Assembly (NCBI RefSeq): GCF_011044155.1
Contig: NZ_CP049056.1
Span: forward strand, 930,001 to 994,000
Direction: 5' to 3'
Origin: Pikeienuella piscinae
GTDB taxonomy: Bacteria > Pseudomonadota > Alphaproteobacteria > Rhodobacterales > Rhodobacteraceae
Length of the DNA: 64,000 bases
How positions within the stretch are numbered: the stretch's first letter is position 1; each line of letters starts with the position of its first letter. The translations under genes were made by a program, and so were the position numbers. Positions 18,013 through 25,601 of this stretch are shown piece by piece. The notes below the pieces were generated by a model that was not told the origin of the DNA, did not search any database, and saw only the letters and a list, made by a program, of their open reading frames with translations.

Positions 18013-18120
18013 TGTTCGCGATTCGCTCCAGTTCCGCCTATGCGAGCATGTAGTATAGGTCTGCTAAAAAAGTTTCCATAGGCGACCCTGGAAATGACTC
18101 GCCCGCCGCGCATTCGACCG

Positions 18121-18128
18121 CAGGCGAC
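18121..18128. repeat. Target-site duplication, left copy
   Basis: CAGGCGAC directly abuts the left inverted repeat of the mobile element and is repeated exactly at 21379-21386. Eight bases is a usual duplication length for IS1-type transposition and shows the element moved in as one unit. Confidence 0.9.
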
Positions 18129-18147
18129 GGTAGTGGGTCAGTTTGAA
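18129..18147. repeat. Left terminal inverted repeat of the element
   Basis: GGTAGTGGGTCAGTTTGAA. It is the exact reverse complement of 21360-21378; identity stops at the next base (A on this side, T on the other). It marks the left end of the element. Confidence 0.92.
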
Positions 18148-18205
18148 ATCCAGCCTATCGCAGCTTTGATTTGCCCTGGCTCGCGCCCATCGCCATATTG
18201 AGGGC

Positions 18206-18421
18206 ATGACACAGAGACCCAAACGCCCCGCCGATGCGAACCAGCTTGCGAAGCTGGTGGCGGATATTGCTACGGGGGAGGACGCGATACACGATCCAGA
18301 CACGTCTGCACAGCGTAAGGGCGGGAAAAAGGGCGGCGAGGCGCGAGCAGCGTCTCTCACGCCGCAGCAGCGCGAAGAGATAGCGCGTGTCGCTGCCGAA
18401 GCACGCTGGAAGAAGGGCTAG
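18206..18421 (+). CDS. Small basic protein carried by the mobile element
   Basis: The product (71 residues) is MTQRPKRPADANQLAKLVAD at the start, then GKKGGEARAASLTPQQREEIARVAAEARWKKG at the end. The basic, alanine-rich C-terminus resembles short proteins of unknown function found in many bacteria that have a KKGG...ARAxxLTPxxRxxIAxxAAxARW pattern and could bind nucleic acid. Its last four bases overlap the end of the convergent 156-residue gene. Function is unknown. Confidence 0.65.
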   Translation: MTQRPKRPADANQLAKLVADIATGEDAIHDPDTSAQRKGGKKGGEARAASLTPQQREEIARVAAEARWKKG

Positions 18422-18888
18422 GCAGCTACTTCTGCGCTAAACTTGCGCTCCTCGATGTCGTCACGGAAATCAAACAGCATCTGGATCGGTCGCTGGCCTT
18501 CGTGAATTGCATTGTAAGCCTCGACATCGGTGTTGAGTTGCACACAGTCGCCAACGATCTGCTCTCGACGTTGAATGAAAGCCTTCTGCATGTGCTCCCT
18601 TGGAGCATCTTTCATGATGGCCCAAAATGTATATTGGACGCCGCCCTTGCTTACGCGCACGGCATGATTGACGCGATAGCGACGACCATCTTTGTCGGTA
18701 GCGTATTCTTCCCGAAGTGCGGTGGACATGTCAGACGCCAGCTTATCCAAGGGATCAACCTTGGGCATTTCAATCATGCCCTTAGATATCCCCCATGCGA
18801 CTGCCTCGCGCGCAGTAGCGGGCACAGAGCCATGCTCGGCTTCATACCTATGCCACACCCCTTGAAGCTGCTCTTTGTATTTGGCCAT
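18418..18888 (-). CDS. Hypothetical protein, third gene of the toxin-antitoxin operon
   Basis: The 156-residue soluble protein has no signal peptide or membrane helix. The sequence is mixed charge, with a helical N-terminus (MAKYKEQLQGVWHRYEAEHG), a central beta-type part (RRYRVNHAVRVSKGGVQYTFWAIM) and a helical C-terminus (DCVQLNTDVEAYNAIHEGQ). I recognise no domain. It begins 10 bases after the HigA-IrrE stop and is surely in the same transcript. A regulator or third component of the toxin-antitoxin system is possible but not shown. Confidence 0.7.
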   Translation of the reverse strand: MAKYKEQLQGVWHRYEAEHGSVPATAREAVAWGISKGMIEMPKVDPLDKLASDMSTALREEYATDKDGRRYRVNHAVRVSKGGVQYTFWAIMKDAPREHMQKAFIQRREQIVGDCVQLNTDVEAYNAIHEGQRPIQMLFDFRDDIEERKFSAEVAA

Positions 18889-18898
18889 TTCGACCTCC

Positions 18899-20053
18899 TT
18901 AAAGGTTCAAAGGGACAGGATCGCCCCACCCGTCCATAGTTGCAGCCCCCTTTAGGAACTGCCTGATTTTGACCTTATGCTTCGCAAGCCAACTGTATTT
19001 GTTGACCTTGTACTGCACCGACATCTTGTACTGTAGTTGCCCAACAATAATGCCAGGGTGGCGCTGCAAACGTCGCGCCAAACCAAGCGTATCTCGCTCT
19101 GCCATATAGGGATATTTGCGGATCACAAAGGATTCCAGCGCGTCTTGATCTGCGCAAAACTGCGAGGCGGCACTGTTGGCCCGCATTTCTTCTTCCGGCA
19201 AATTCTCCGCTTCTGGGTCGAGGTCAACATCCACAATCTCAGACGATAGCTGGTTTCTTTGCCCATCCTTGTGCAGCAGGTGTTCAATTTCGTGACGCAG
19301 CACAAACCAGAAATTGTCGATCCTGTCGTGACGGCACGTCATGCCGATAACGGGAGACTTGCCGTCCAGCCAAAAGCATACGCCGTCGATATTCGCCTTT
19401 GGCAGAGTTTCCACCACAACGAACCGAATACCCGCATCGGCGAGAATGCGCGGCACATTTCTGATTTCCTCCGGATCAACCAAGAGACGTTCAAGCTCAC
19501 CAAGCGCCCCCTCAAGTTTCTTCTCTGAGTATGCGGGGACGACGATTTCCTGGGCGATCTGTTTGACGCGATACAGCCATGCCCACTGCAGGGGCGTGGT
19601 CTCGGAATAGTCTCCACCCTTCTTTGCGTTATGTGTCAGGCAAGGAACCTGATCCAAAGAATTGGTCCCGAAAAAACGCATTACCTGCGCCTCAAGGAGC
19701 GAGATATCTTGCGTGTATTCGAACCAGTTTCTTTTAATCATCTCCCGAATTGGAAAGATCGATTGCAGTTTCGCCCTACGCTCAATCGCGGGGTCCGCCT
19801 CGTTAGCGGTGGACAACTCGTACGCTTTCTGGAGGTTCAAAAAATACTCCGCAGAAATCCCAAATGCTTTAGAAAGCGACCGAGCCATGTCCGGGCTGAT
19901 ACCACGCTTGCCCGACATGATCGGGTTAATAGCCTGCTCTTTAACGCCCAGAATGTATGCGAGGTCGCGCTGCGCCCACCCGCGCGCCTCAAGTTCGTCT
20001 CGAATGAACTCCCCCGGATGAGGGACTTCTTTCAATAGTGCAGCGATGCTCAT
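18899..20053 (-). CDS. HigA-type antitoxin fused to an ImmA/IrrE metallopeptidase domain
   Basis: This 384-residue protein has two parts. Residues about 10-70 are a HigA/XRE helix-turn-helix (HPGEFIRDELEARGWAQRDLA, with ILGVKEQAINPIMSGKRGIS). Residues about 200-320 are an ImmA/IrrE (COG2856-like) domain with the zinc-binding HEIEH at 254-258 in FVLRHEIEHLLHKDG, and a downstream acidic region. XRE proteins with this peptidase domain act as regulators or antitoxins whose cleavage activity can relieve repression. It starts 12 bases after the toxin gene, the higBA order. Base composition is low-GC compared with the host. Confidence 0.85.
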   Translation of the reverse strand: MSIAALLKEVPHPGEFIRDELEARGWAQRDLAYILGVKEQAINPIMSGKRGISPDMARSLSKAFGISAEYFLNLQKAYELSTANEADPAIERRAKLQSIFPIREMIKRNWFEYTQDISLLEAQVMRFFGTNSLDQVPCLTHNAKKGGDYSETTPLQWAWLYRVKQIAQEIVVPAYSEKKLEGALGELERLLVDPEEIRNVPRILADAGIRFVVVETLPKANIDGVCFWLDGKSPVIGMTCRHDRIDNFWFVLRHEIEHLLHKDGQRNQLSSEIVDVDLDPEAENLPEEEMRANSAASQFCADQDALESFVIRKYPYMAERDTLGLARRLQRHPGIIVGQLQYKMSVQYKVNKYSWLAKHKVKIRQFLKGAATMDGWGDPVPLNL

Positions 20054-20065
20054 TGAGTGCCCTCC

Positions 20066-20362
20066 TTAGTGCGGGTCGCCAATAAAGGTGACTGTGGCTA
20101 CAGCGCCTGCTCCCTCACCTGATACCGTGAAGAAAATTCGATACTGCCTGTTCACGCGAACTTGCCTTGTTCCATTTTCGGCTCCCTTGCGGATTTTGTA
20201 ATCCAGCCCCCCGAGGTTAAAGAGGTCGCTTTCGAACGTCGCAGCCTCGAGCTTCAACAGCGTCTTTCGAGCGGCTTTAATCACGGCGACCGGCAGCCCA
20301 ATCTTGTGAGCATCGTCTGTGCATATTCGTGCCAGATCGTCGTTTGCGAACTTCACTTCCAT
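20066..20362 (-). CDS. higB: HigB/RelE-type toxin
   Basis: The product (98 residues) resembles HigB-RelE family ribosome-dependent mRNA endonucleases. The family segment GLDYKIRKGAENGTRQVRVNRQYRIFFTV matches the RelE/HigB core (strand, basic residues, then RQYRIFF). Length is typical. It precedes the antitoxin gene by 12 bases, the inverted order characteristic of higBA. An ATG at 20362 gives MEVKFANDDLARIC. Toxin activity is inferred from the family. Confidence 0.82.
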   Translation of the reverse strand: MEVKFANDDLARICTDDAHKIGLPVAVIKAARKTLLKLEAATFESDLFNLGGLDYKIRKGAENGTRQVRVNRQYRIFFTVSGEGAGAVATVTFIGDPH

Positions 20363-20472
20363 GCCGACTCTACATATATCCGCCCGCTCCGGAGGTCAAT
20401 GATCGACTTAACGCCATGCGTTAATTTTGTAATATGCTTGACTATCGGTCATTTTGAAATTATATCAATCTC

Positions 20473-21369
20473 ATGAACAAGCTGGACACCAAGACCCGCG
20501 CCCTGATCCTCCGCCTTCTGGTTGAGGGCAACAGCATTCGCGCCACGGCGCGCGTCGCAGATGTGTCCAAGAACACCGTCAACAAGCTCCTGATCGACGC
20601 GGGCAAGGCTTGCTCGGAATATCACGACGCCAACGTTCGCGACGTGAAGGCTTCCGTCGTCCAGTGCGATGAGATCTGGTCGTTCACCTACGCCAAGCAG
20701 AAGAACGTCGCTGGTGCGAAGGCCGCTCCCGAGGGCGCGGGCGACACCTGGACGTGGACGGCGCTCGACAGCGAGAGCAAGCTGATCGTGTCCTATATGG
20801 TCGGCGGACGTGACAGCGAATACGCCATCGCCTTCATGGACGATCTGCGAGCCCGTCTGGCGAACCGCGTCCAGCTAACCACGGACGGCCACAAAGCCTA
20901 TCTGGAGGCCGTTGAGGGCGCGTTCGGCGGCGACGTGGACTATGCGCAGCTCATCAAGATTTACGGCGGCGAGACCGGCTCCAAGGGGCACGAAAAGAAA
21001 TACAGCCCCGCCGAATGCACTGGCATCAAGAAGCGCCGGGTGGAAGGCTCGCCCGATCCCAAGCTGGTCAGCACCTCGCATGTTGAGCGCCAGAACCTGA
21101 CGATGCGTATGCACATGCGCCGCTTCACCCGTCTGACCAACGGCTTCTCCAAGAAGGTCGAGAACCACTGCTACGCTGTGGCGCTGCACTTCATGTTCTA
21201 CAACTTCGTGAAGGTCCACCAGACGCTGCGCGTCACTCCGGCGATGGCCGCTGGCCTGACTGATCGGCTTTGGGATATCTCGGACATCGTGAAGCTGATT
21301 GAGGATGCTGAGCCTGCCCCCACGAAGCGCGGCCCCTACAAGAAGCGTCAGCCGGAAAATTCAAACTGA
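20473..21369 (+). CDS. IS1-family DDE transposase
   Basis: The 298-residue transposase has an N-terminal helix-turn-helix (LLVEGNSIRATARVADVSKNTVNKLL) and a DDE catalytic core: D in VQCDEIWSF, D in LTTDGHKAY, and E in STSHVERQNLTMRMHMRRF. The C-terminus ends in a basic GPYKKRQ. Its stop lies within the right inverted repeat. It resembles transposases annotated as IS1 family in alphaproteobacteria; assignment to IS1 rather than IS1595 is from motif resemblance only. It should be functional as no frame disruption is seen. Confidence 0.9.
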   Translation: MNKLDTKTRALILRLLVEGNSIRATARVADVSKNTVNKLLIDAGKACSEYHDANVRDVKASVVQCDEIWSFTYAKQKNVAGAKAAPEGAGDTWTWTALDSESKLIVSYMVGGRDSEYAIAFMDDLRARLANRVQLTTDGHKAYLEAVEGAFGGDVDYAQLIKIYGGETGSKGHEKKYSPAECTGIKKRRVEGSPDPKLVSTSHVERQNLTMRMHMRRFTRLTNGFSKKVENHCYAVALHFMFYNFVKVHQTLRVTPAMAAGLTDRLWDISDIVKLIEDAEPAPTKRGPYKKRQPENSN

Positions 21370-21378
21370 CCCACTACC
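21360..21378. repeat. Right terminal inverted repeat of the element
   Basis: TTCAAACTGACCCACTACC, the exact reverse complement of 18129-18147. It includes the last codons of the transposase gene, a common arrangement in compact insertion sequences. Confidence 0.92.
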
Positions 21379-21386
21379 CAGGCGAC
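21379..21386. repeat. Target-site duplication, right copy
   Basis: CAGGCGAC, identical to 18121-18128 and directly next to the right inverted repeat. Confidence 0.9.
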
Positions 21387-21393
21387 ATCCGAG

Positions 21394-21422
21394 TTGGCGA
21401 TCAAGGCGGCTCATGCTATTCT
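21394..21422 (+). promoter_or_regulatory. Candidate sigma-70 promoter for the lytic transglycosylase gene
   Basis: TTGGCG, exactly 17 bases, TATTCT. The -10-like box ends 37 bases before the ATG at 21460. It starts only seven bases beyond the target-site duplication, so the element landed just outside it. Assigned by resemblance and spacing. Confidence 0.45.
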
Positions 21423-21459
21423 ATCGACCAATAATGAGGCTGCGAGCAGGCCCAGGACG

Positions 21460-22086
21460 ATGAAAACGGCACTTCGACCCGCGACATGGGCGGCGGCGAC
21501 GCTATTGCTCGCCGCCTGTTCCTCCACGCCTTCCGGCCCGCCCCGCAATCAGGCCGACGCCTGCTCGGTGCTCGAACAACGCAGCGATTGGGGCGAGGCG
21601 CTGGCCAAGACGCAACGCCGATGGGGCGCGCCGCCAGACGTGGTGATGGCGATCATCTGGCGCGAGTCAAGCTTCCGCGCCGACGCGCGGCCGCCGAAAC
21701 AATACACTTTCCTCGGCCTCATTCCGAACGGCAGGGTCAGTTCCGCCTATGGCTATCCTCAGGCGCTAGACGGCACCTGGGACTGGTACCGGGAGGAGAC
21801 CGGCGCCAGCGGAGCGGATCGCGGAAATTTCGACGATGCGGTGGATTTCGTCGGCTGGTATCTCGACAAGACGCAGCGGATGAACGGTCTCTCCAAATCC
21901 GACGCTTACGGCCAGTATCTGGCCTATCACGAGGGGCACACGGGCTACAGCAGCGGGCGGTGGCGCCAGAAAGGCTGGCTCCTTAACACGGCGAGTCAGG
22001 TGGCGGCGCGGGCTGAATCCTATCGGGCGCAGCTGGCGCGATGCGCCACAAGGGTCGCCGCGGCGCCGGCGGACCCGAGCGCGTGA
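21460..22086 (+). CDS. Lytic transglycosylase lipoprotein (SLT fold)
   Basis: The 208-residue protein begins with a lipoprotein signal peptide ending LLLAACSS (lipobox cysteine near residue 19), so it is an envelope lipoprotein. The catalytic glutamate of SLT-type transglycosylases is seen in VMAIIWRESSFRADARPP, followed by SSAYGYPQALDGTWDWY and YLAYHEGHTGYSSGRW. It cuts peptidoglycan glycan strands between MurNAc and GlcNAc. ATG at 21460 places the signal peptide at the N-terminus. The mobile element lies 80 bases upstream. Confidence 0.85.
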   Translation: MKTALRPATWAAATLLLAACSSTPSGPPRNQADACSVLEQRSDWGEALAKTQRRWGAPPDVVMAIIWRESSFRADARPPKQYTFLGLIPNGRVSSAYGYPQALDGTWDWYREETGASGADRGNFDDAVDFVGWYLDKTQRMNGLSKSDAYGQYLAYHEGHTGYSSGRWRQKGWLLNTASQVAARAESYRAQLARCATRVAAAPADPSA

Positions 22087-22101
22087 CGGCGACCGCGCCG
22101 C

Positions 22102-22845
22102 CTATTTTACGCTGAACCTGAGGATATTGGAGAGTTTGCCGGTCTCGGCGTAGCTCAGGAGCCCGCATTTCCGTTTCCCGAGCTGGCAGAAATCATAGCT
22201 GCCCATATCGAGGTTGATCGCCATCCGCGGCGCGTATTCCGCAGCGACCTCGGCGGTGGCCTCCGCCAGCGTGAGCGCCCGCAGGCCGCTGTCGAAGATC
22301 GCCGTCTCGCCCGCCGCAGTCTGAAACAGGATACGCCGACGAAAGCGCGGCGCGCCCTCTTTCTCGAACGCGTCGATCTCGCCATCGGCGATCAGAAGGT
22401 GACTCTGGAGGAGCGAACCCTTCCCCGCCGCCACGGCTTCGAGAAACGCGGCGCGCCGCCCGGGATCGTCCAGATCGAAAGTTTCGTCGCCGAAATCCGC
22501 ACGGCGGCGATGCAGGATCCGCGGCGCTCCGGTCTCATCGATCAGCAAAACCCCGTCAAAGCGGACATATTCCCTGAGGACGATCTCGCCCCGGCGGACG
22601 AAGAGGCCGACGGGCTTCGGCTTTTCGTCCTCGCGCTTGTCGGCGGCGGTGTAGCCGCCGGTCACATCGAGCGCGTATTCAGGCGTCAGGCCCGCGTCCT
22701 CGGGCAGAAGAAGAAGCTCGACATGCGCCCGGCCATCGCACGCCGTCCAGAGCAGCGTCGGGTCAGAACGCTCACAAAGCTCCGCAGCGCCGAGCGGCGT
22801 AGCGAGCAGGGCCCCCAGCGCAAAGGACGCGAGACATCGGATCAC
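22102..22845 (-). CDS. Secreted protein, weakly like phosphodiester glycosidases
   Basis: The 247-residue protein has a signal peptide (MIRCLASFALGALLATPLGAA). The body has segments GLFVRRGEIV, FDGVLLIDETGAPRILHRR and, near the C-terminus, LTLAEATAEVAAEYAPRMAINLDMGSYDFC. The last resembles the A-(x)-NLDGG/S block of NAGPA-type phosphodiester glycosidases (DUF2233), but the match is short and one expected glycine pair is changed. Four to five cysteines suggest periplasmic disulfides. It runs convergent with the transglycosylase gene, 15 bases away. Function uncertain. Confidence 0.7.
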   Translation of the reverse strand: MIRCLASFALGALLATPLGAAELCERSDPTLLWTACDGRAHVELLLLPEDAGLTPEYALDVTGGYTAADKREDEKPKPVGLFVRRGEIVLREYVRFDGVLLIDETGAPRILHRRRADFGDETFDLDDPGRRAAFLEAVAAGKGSLLQSHLLIADGEIDAFEKEGAPRFRRRILFQTAAGETAIFDSGLRALTLAEATAEVAAEYAPRMAINLDMGSYDFCQLGKRKCGLLSYAETGKLSNILRFSVK

Positions 22846-22855
22846 GGCAGACGGA

Positions 22856-23215
22856 TCATCCTGGGCTCATTCCTCTCAACCATCTGGAACGGCGGCGAAG
22901 GAACCAGACCACCATCCGAAGGCGCTCCGAGACGAACACGAGAATTGTGGCCACCGCAAGGATGGTTGGTGAAATCTGTTCGCGAATCCCGGTCAGAACC
23001 CGCGATGTCAGCATCTTCCAGCCAGCGAAGGTGATGAAGATCACAGCGACGAACGAGGGGATGAACCCGGAGAGCACGCCGGAAAGGCTGAGCGGCGTCC
23101 ACACTTCGAAGAACGTCCGGACCGCGCCCGGGCCAAGATTGGCCAAGTCCCGCGTCGGCGTCTCGTCGGGATGCCCCGAAAACCACTTATGGTTGCATGA
23201 CAGGACGCTCCTCAC
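22856..23215 (-). CDS. Small membrane protein, unknown function
   Basis: The reading frame encodes about 119 residues with two hydrophobic helices (LSGVLSGFIPSFVAVIFITFAGW and ISPTILAVATILVFVSERLRMVVWFL) and a very basic end (RRRSRWLRGMSPG). The positive-inside pattern is convincing for a real membrane protein. The start is unsure: a GTG at 23215 gives this length, while an ATG at 23359 adds 48 residues of poor quality. It is just upstream of the secreted-protein gene in the same direction. Confidence 0.5.
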   Translation of the reverse strand: MRSVLSCNHKWFSGHPDETPTRDLANLGPGAVRTFFEVWTPLSLSGVLSGFIPSFVAVIFITFAGWKMLTSRVLTGIREQISPTILAVATILVFVSERLRMVVWFLRRRSRWLRGMSPG

Positions 23216-23641
23216 AGCTTCGAGATCGGTCGGGATGCGCGCCCCCCCCGCGCGATGCCGGGTCAGGTTTGCTTTCCGACCAACGACGCCGACGGCCTGC
23301 GCGCCGGTCGCGCAGGATAGAGGCGTCCCGGCGCGCCAGCCGCTGCAAGTCAGTCGCAAAGCACAGCCAATTGAACGCCCCGGGGTCCGCGATCACCGGG
23401 CGGCCCGGCGGGGATGATCCGGTCATGAAGATCGCAGACCCGCCCGCCCCAGCGCACGGGGACGGGCTGCTTCTGTTCCGCGGTCAGCGCGAAAAGGTGG
23501 TCGTCACAGGGTGAGACGCTGACAATCTCGCCGTGCGTTGGATGACGCCTTATCTGGTCAACAGGCACCCTGTCTCTCATATATGGTTGTGCTAGAGCGA
23601 ATATGCGCTACCGTTACGCGAAACGATGAACAGCGGGAGGT
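23216..23641. other. Gap without a confident gene
   Basis: This 426-base stretch separates the small membrane protein from the LysR-type gene. Two minus-strand open frames (23350-23580 and 23187-23426) overlap out of frame. The first looks protein-like at its start (VPVDQIRRHPTHGEIVSVSP), the second around DPGAFNWLCFATDLQRLARR. That pattern could mean one old gene broken by a frameshift, or nothing. The right end, with AT-rich CATATATGGTTG, probably holds the promoter of the LysR gene. Confidence 0.3.
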
Positions 23642-24547
23642 ATGATGGACCGCCTCACCGAGATGGAGGCGTTCACAAGGGTCGTGGAGCTCGGCGGCTT
23701 CACCGGCGCCGCAAAGAAGCTCGGGCTTTCGAAATCCGCGATCTCGAAACATGTCGCGTCGCTGGAGTCCCGGCTCGGCGCGCGGCTTCTGAACCGCACC
23801 ACGCGGCGGGTCAGCCCGACGGAGATCGGCCTCGTCTATTTCGACAAGGCGCAAGCGGTGCTCGCCGCCGCCCGCGAGGCCGACGCCATGGCGACGGCGA
23901 TGCAGGGCGCGCCGACGGGCGAGCTGAAGATCTCCGCCCCGCTCTCCTTTGGGTTGCGTCACATCGCGCCGGCGCTGGCCAACTTCCTGGCGCTTTATCC
24001 GAACGTCTCCGCCCGGCTGCAGCTCGACGATCGGCGGGTCGAGTTGGTCGCCGAAGGCTTCGATCTGGCGATCCGGATCGGCGAGATGCCCGACAGTTCG
24101 CTGAAGGCCCGGCGACTGGCCGAAACGGAGATGAATCTCGTCGCCGCGCCGGCATATCTCGAACGAAAGGGAGAACCGACCAGCGTCGACGAGCTGAGCG
24201 ACCATGAACTGCTTCACTACACAAACCTCTCATCAGGCAATTCATGGAAGCTGAGATCGGCCAGCGGCGTAGAGCGGCCGGTGCGGATCGGCGGCCGCCT
24301 TTCGGTGAACAATGGCGATGCGCTGGCGTGCGCGGCGCTCGACGGACTCGGCATCGCGCTCAGCCCGCATTTCATTGTGGCCGAACATCTCGCCTCCGGC
24401 CGCCTGGTCGAGATCATGCGCCGCCACCGGCCTGAACCGGTTGGCATCTATGCCGTTTATCCGTCGGGAAGGTTTCTCCAGCCCAAACTGCGCGTCTTCA
24501 TCGACCATCTGGCCGGAACGCTGAAGGGAAAGGGGCCGCAATGGTGA
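23642..24547 (+). CDS. LysR-family transcriptional regulator
   Basis: The product (301 residues) has the LysR winged helix at residues 1-60 (TRVVELGGFTGAAKKLGLSKSAISKHVASLESRLGARLLNRTTRRV) and a periplasmic-binding-type effector domain. The GELKISAPLSFGLRHIAP and LDLAIRIGEMPDSSL-like segments place it in the large CrgA/DsdC-like subgroup. Two in-frame ATGs (23642, 23645) follow GGGAGG; the second has the better spacing. No obvious divergent target gene is next to it, so its regulon is unknown. Confidence 0.9.
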   Translation: MMDRLTEMEAFTRVVELGGFTGAAKKLGLSKSAISKHVASLESRLGARLLNRTTRRVSPTEIGLVYFDKAQAVLAAAREADAMATAMQGAPTGELKISAPLSFGLRHIAPALANFLALYPNVSARLQLDDRRVELVAEGFDLAIRIGEMPDSSLKARRLAETEMNLVAAPAYLERKGEPTSVDELSDHELLHYTNLSSGNSWKLRSASGVERPVRIGGRLSVNNGDALACAALDGLGIALSPHFIVAEHLASGRLVEIMRRHRPEPVGIYAVYPSGRFLQPKLRVFIDHLAGTLKGKGPQW

Positions 24548-24712
24548 CAAAAATCACACTGCGGGACGCGCGCGATGCTCGACGGTGCGGAAATAATAAA
24601 ATACCTTTCCCATATGAAACCGAAATGAAAAGAGCGACTGTTGCGATCGGCGGCCGCAACGTCGACGTCAGGACTGTCGGAACGCGGGAGAAGCGGGTTG
24701 GTGGAGACCGGT

Positions 24713-25582
24713 ATGAGAGACTGGATCGGTCCAATGGGTGACGCCGACGTTCGGTTCCGGTTCTGGGGCGTCCGCGGATCGCTCCCTTCCCCCGGCCCGG
24801 ACACCGTCGTCTATGGCGGCGACACCCCGTGTGTCGAGATCACCACCGCATCGACCCGCGTAATCATTGATTGCGGCTCCGGCATCCGCCGGCTCGGCAA
24901 CGCGATGATGGAGGAGCCGGACGACCGGGAAACCTTCATATTGCTCGGCCATCCGCATTTCGATCACGTCTGCGGGCTGCCGTTCTTCACGCCGATCTTC
25001 ATTCCCGGCCAGCGCTTCCGGCTCGGCGCGGTCGAGCCGCACGACATGCGTCTTCTCATGCCGCGGCTTTTCTGCCGGCCGTTCTTTCCGGTGGAGGAAG
25101 CGATGCTCGGCTCCGAGATCGAGTATTTCCAACCCGAGCCCAGCGGACGCATGAAACTGAACGACGACGTCGCCATCGTCACGAGACCACTCAACCACCC
25201 GGGCGGCTGCACCGGCTATCGGGTGGAGACCGGCGGCGTCGTCATCGCCTATTGCTCTGACACCGAACATATCGAGGGCGAGACCGACCGGAACGTGCTC
25301 GACCTGATGGATGGCGCCAATCTCGCCATTTATGACAGCGCCTACACTTCAGCCGAGTATCCGAACCATGTTGGCTGGGGTCACTCCACCCCGGACGAAG
25401 GCGTGCGTCTGGCCGAGATCGCCGGCGTGAAACAACTCGCGCTCTTTCATCACAACCCGACGCGCAGCGACGCGCAGATCGCCGAAATCGAACGGCGTCT
25501 GCAGGAGACGGCGCCTTTCGCCTTCGCCGGGCGCGACGGGATGCAGCTGGTGTTCAAGGCGGCGAAGAGCAAGGCCGCCTGA
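24713..25582 (+). CDS. MBL-fold metallo-hydrolase
   Basis: A soluble metallo-beta-lactamase-fold hydrolase (289 residues). The metal motif is HPHFDH at about residues 80-85 (pattern HxHxDH) and further ligands are probably in NHPGGCTGYR and CSDTEH; the N-terminus FRFWGVRGSLPSPGPDTVVYGGDTPCVEI is shared by a group of phosphodiesterase/hydrolase relatives. ATG at 24713 has a GGAGA leader; 24734 is an alternative. The substrate is not known. It follows the LysR gene after 165 bases with an AT-rich stretch, and so may have its own promoter. Confidence 0.85.
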   Translation: MRDWIGPMGDADVRFRFWGVRGSLPSPGPDTVVYGGDTPCVEITTASTRVIIDCGSGIRRLGNAMMEEPDDRETFILLGHPHFDHVCGLPFFTPIFIPGQRFRLGAVEPHDMRLLMPRLFCRPFFPVEEAMLGSEIEYFQPEPSGRMKLNDDVAIVTRPLNHPGGCTGYRVETGGVVIAYCSDTEHIEGETDRNVLDLMDGANLAIYDSAYTSAEYPNHVGWGHSTPDEGVRLAEIAGVKQLALFHHNPTRSDAQIAEIERRLQETAPFAFAGRDGMQLVFKAAKSKAA

Positions 25583-25601
25583 TACCGTCGCTGCGCCCGC
25601 G

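Larger units (their letters stand above)
18129..21378. mobile_element. IS1-type transposable element carrying a toxin-antitoxin module
   Basis: The element is 3250 bases long. It is bounded by 19-bp perfect inverted repeats (18129-18147 and 21360-21378) and flanked by an exact 8-bp direct duplication. It holds one transposase gene (plus strand), a minus-strand operon of HigB toxin, HigA-IrrE antitoxin and an unknown 156-residue protein, and a small plus-strand gene of 71 residues. The toxin-antitoxin section is clearly poorer in GC than the host DNA and uses more A/T-ending codons, so it came from elsewhere. IS1-like elements are normally about 1 kb with no cargo, so the passenger genes are unusual. 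It landed between hspQ and a lytic transglycosylase gene and breaks neither. Confidence 0.9.

Noticed and set aside
18129-21378. Composite transposon with two flanking insertion sequences
   Set aside because: Only one transposase and one pair of short ends exist; the exact duplication shows a single unit.
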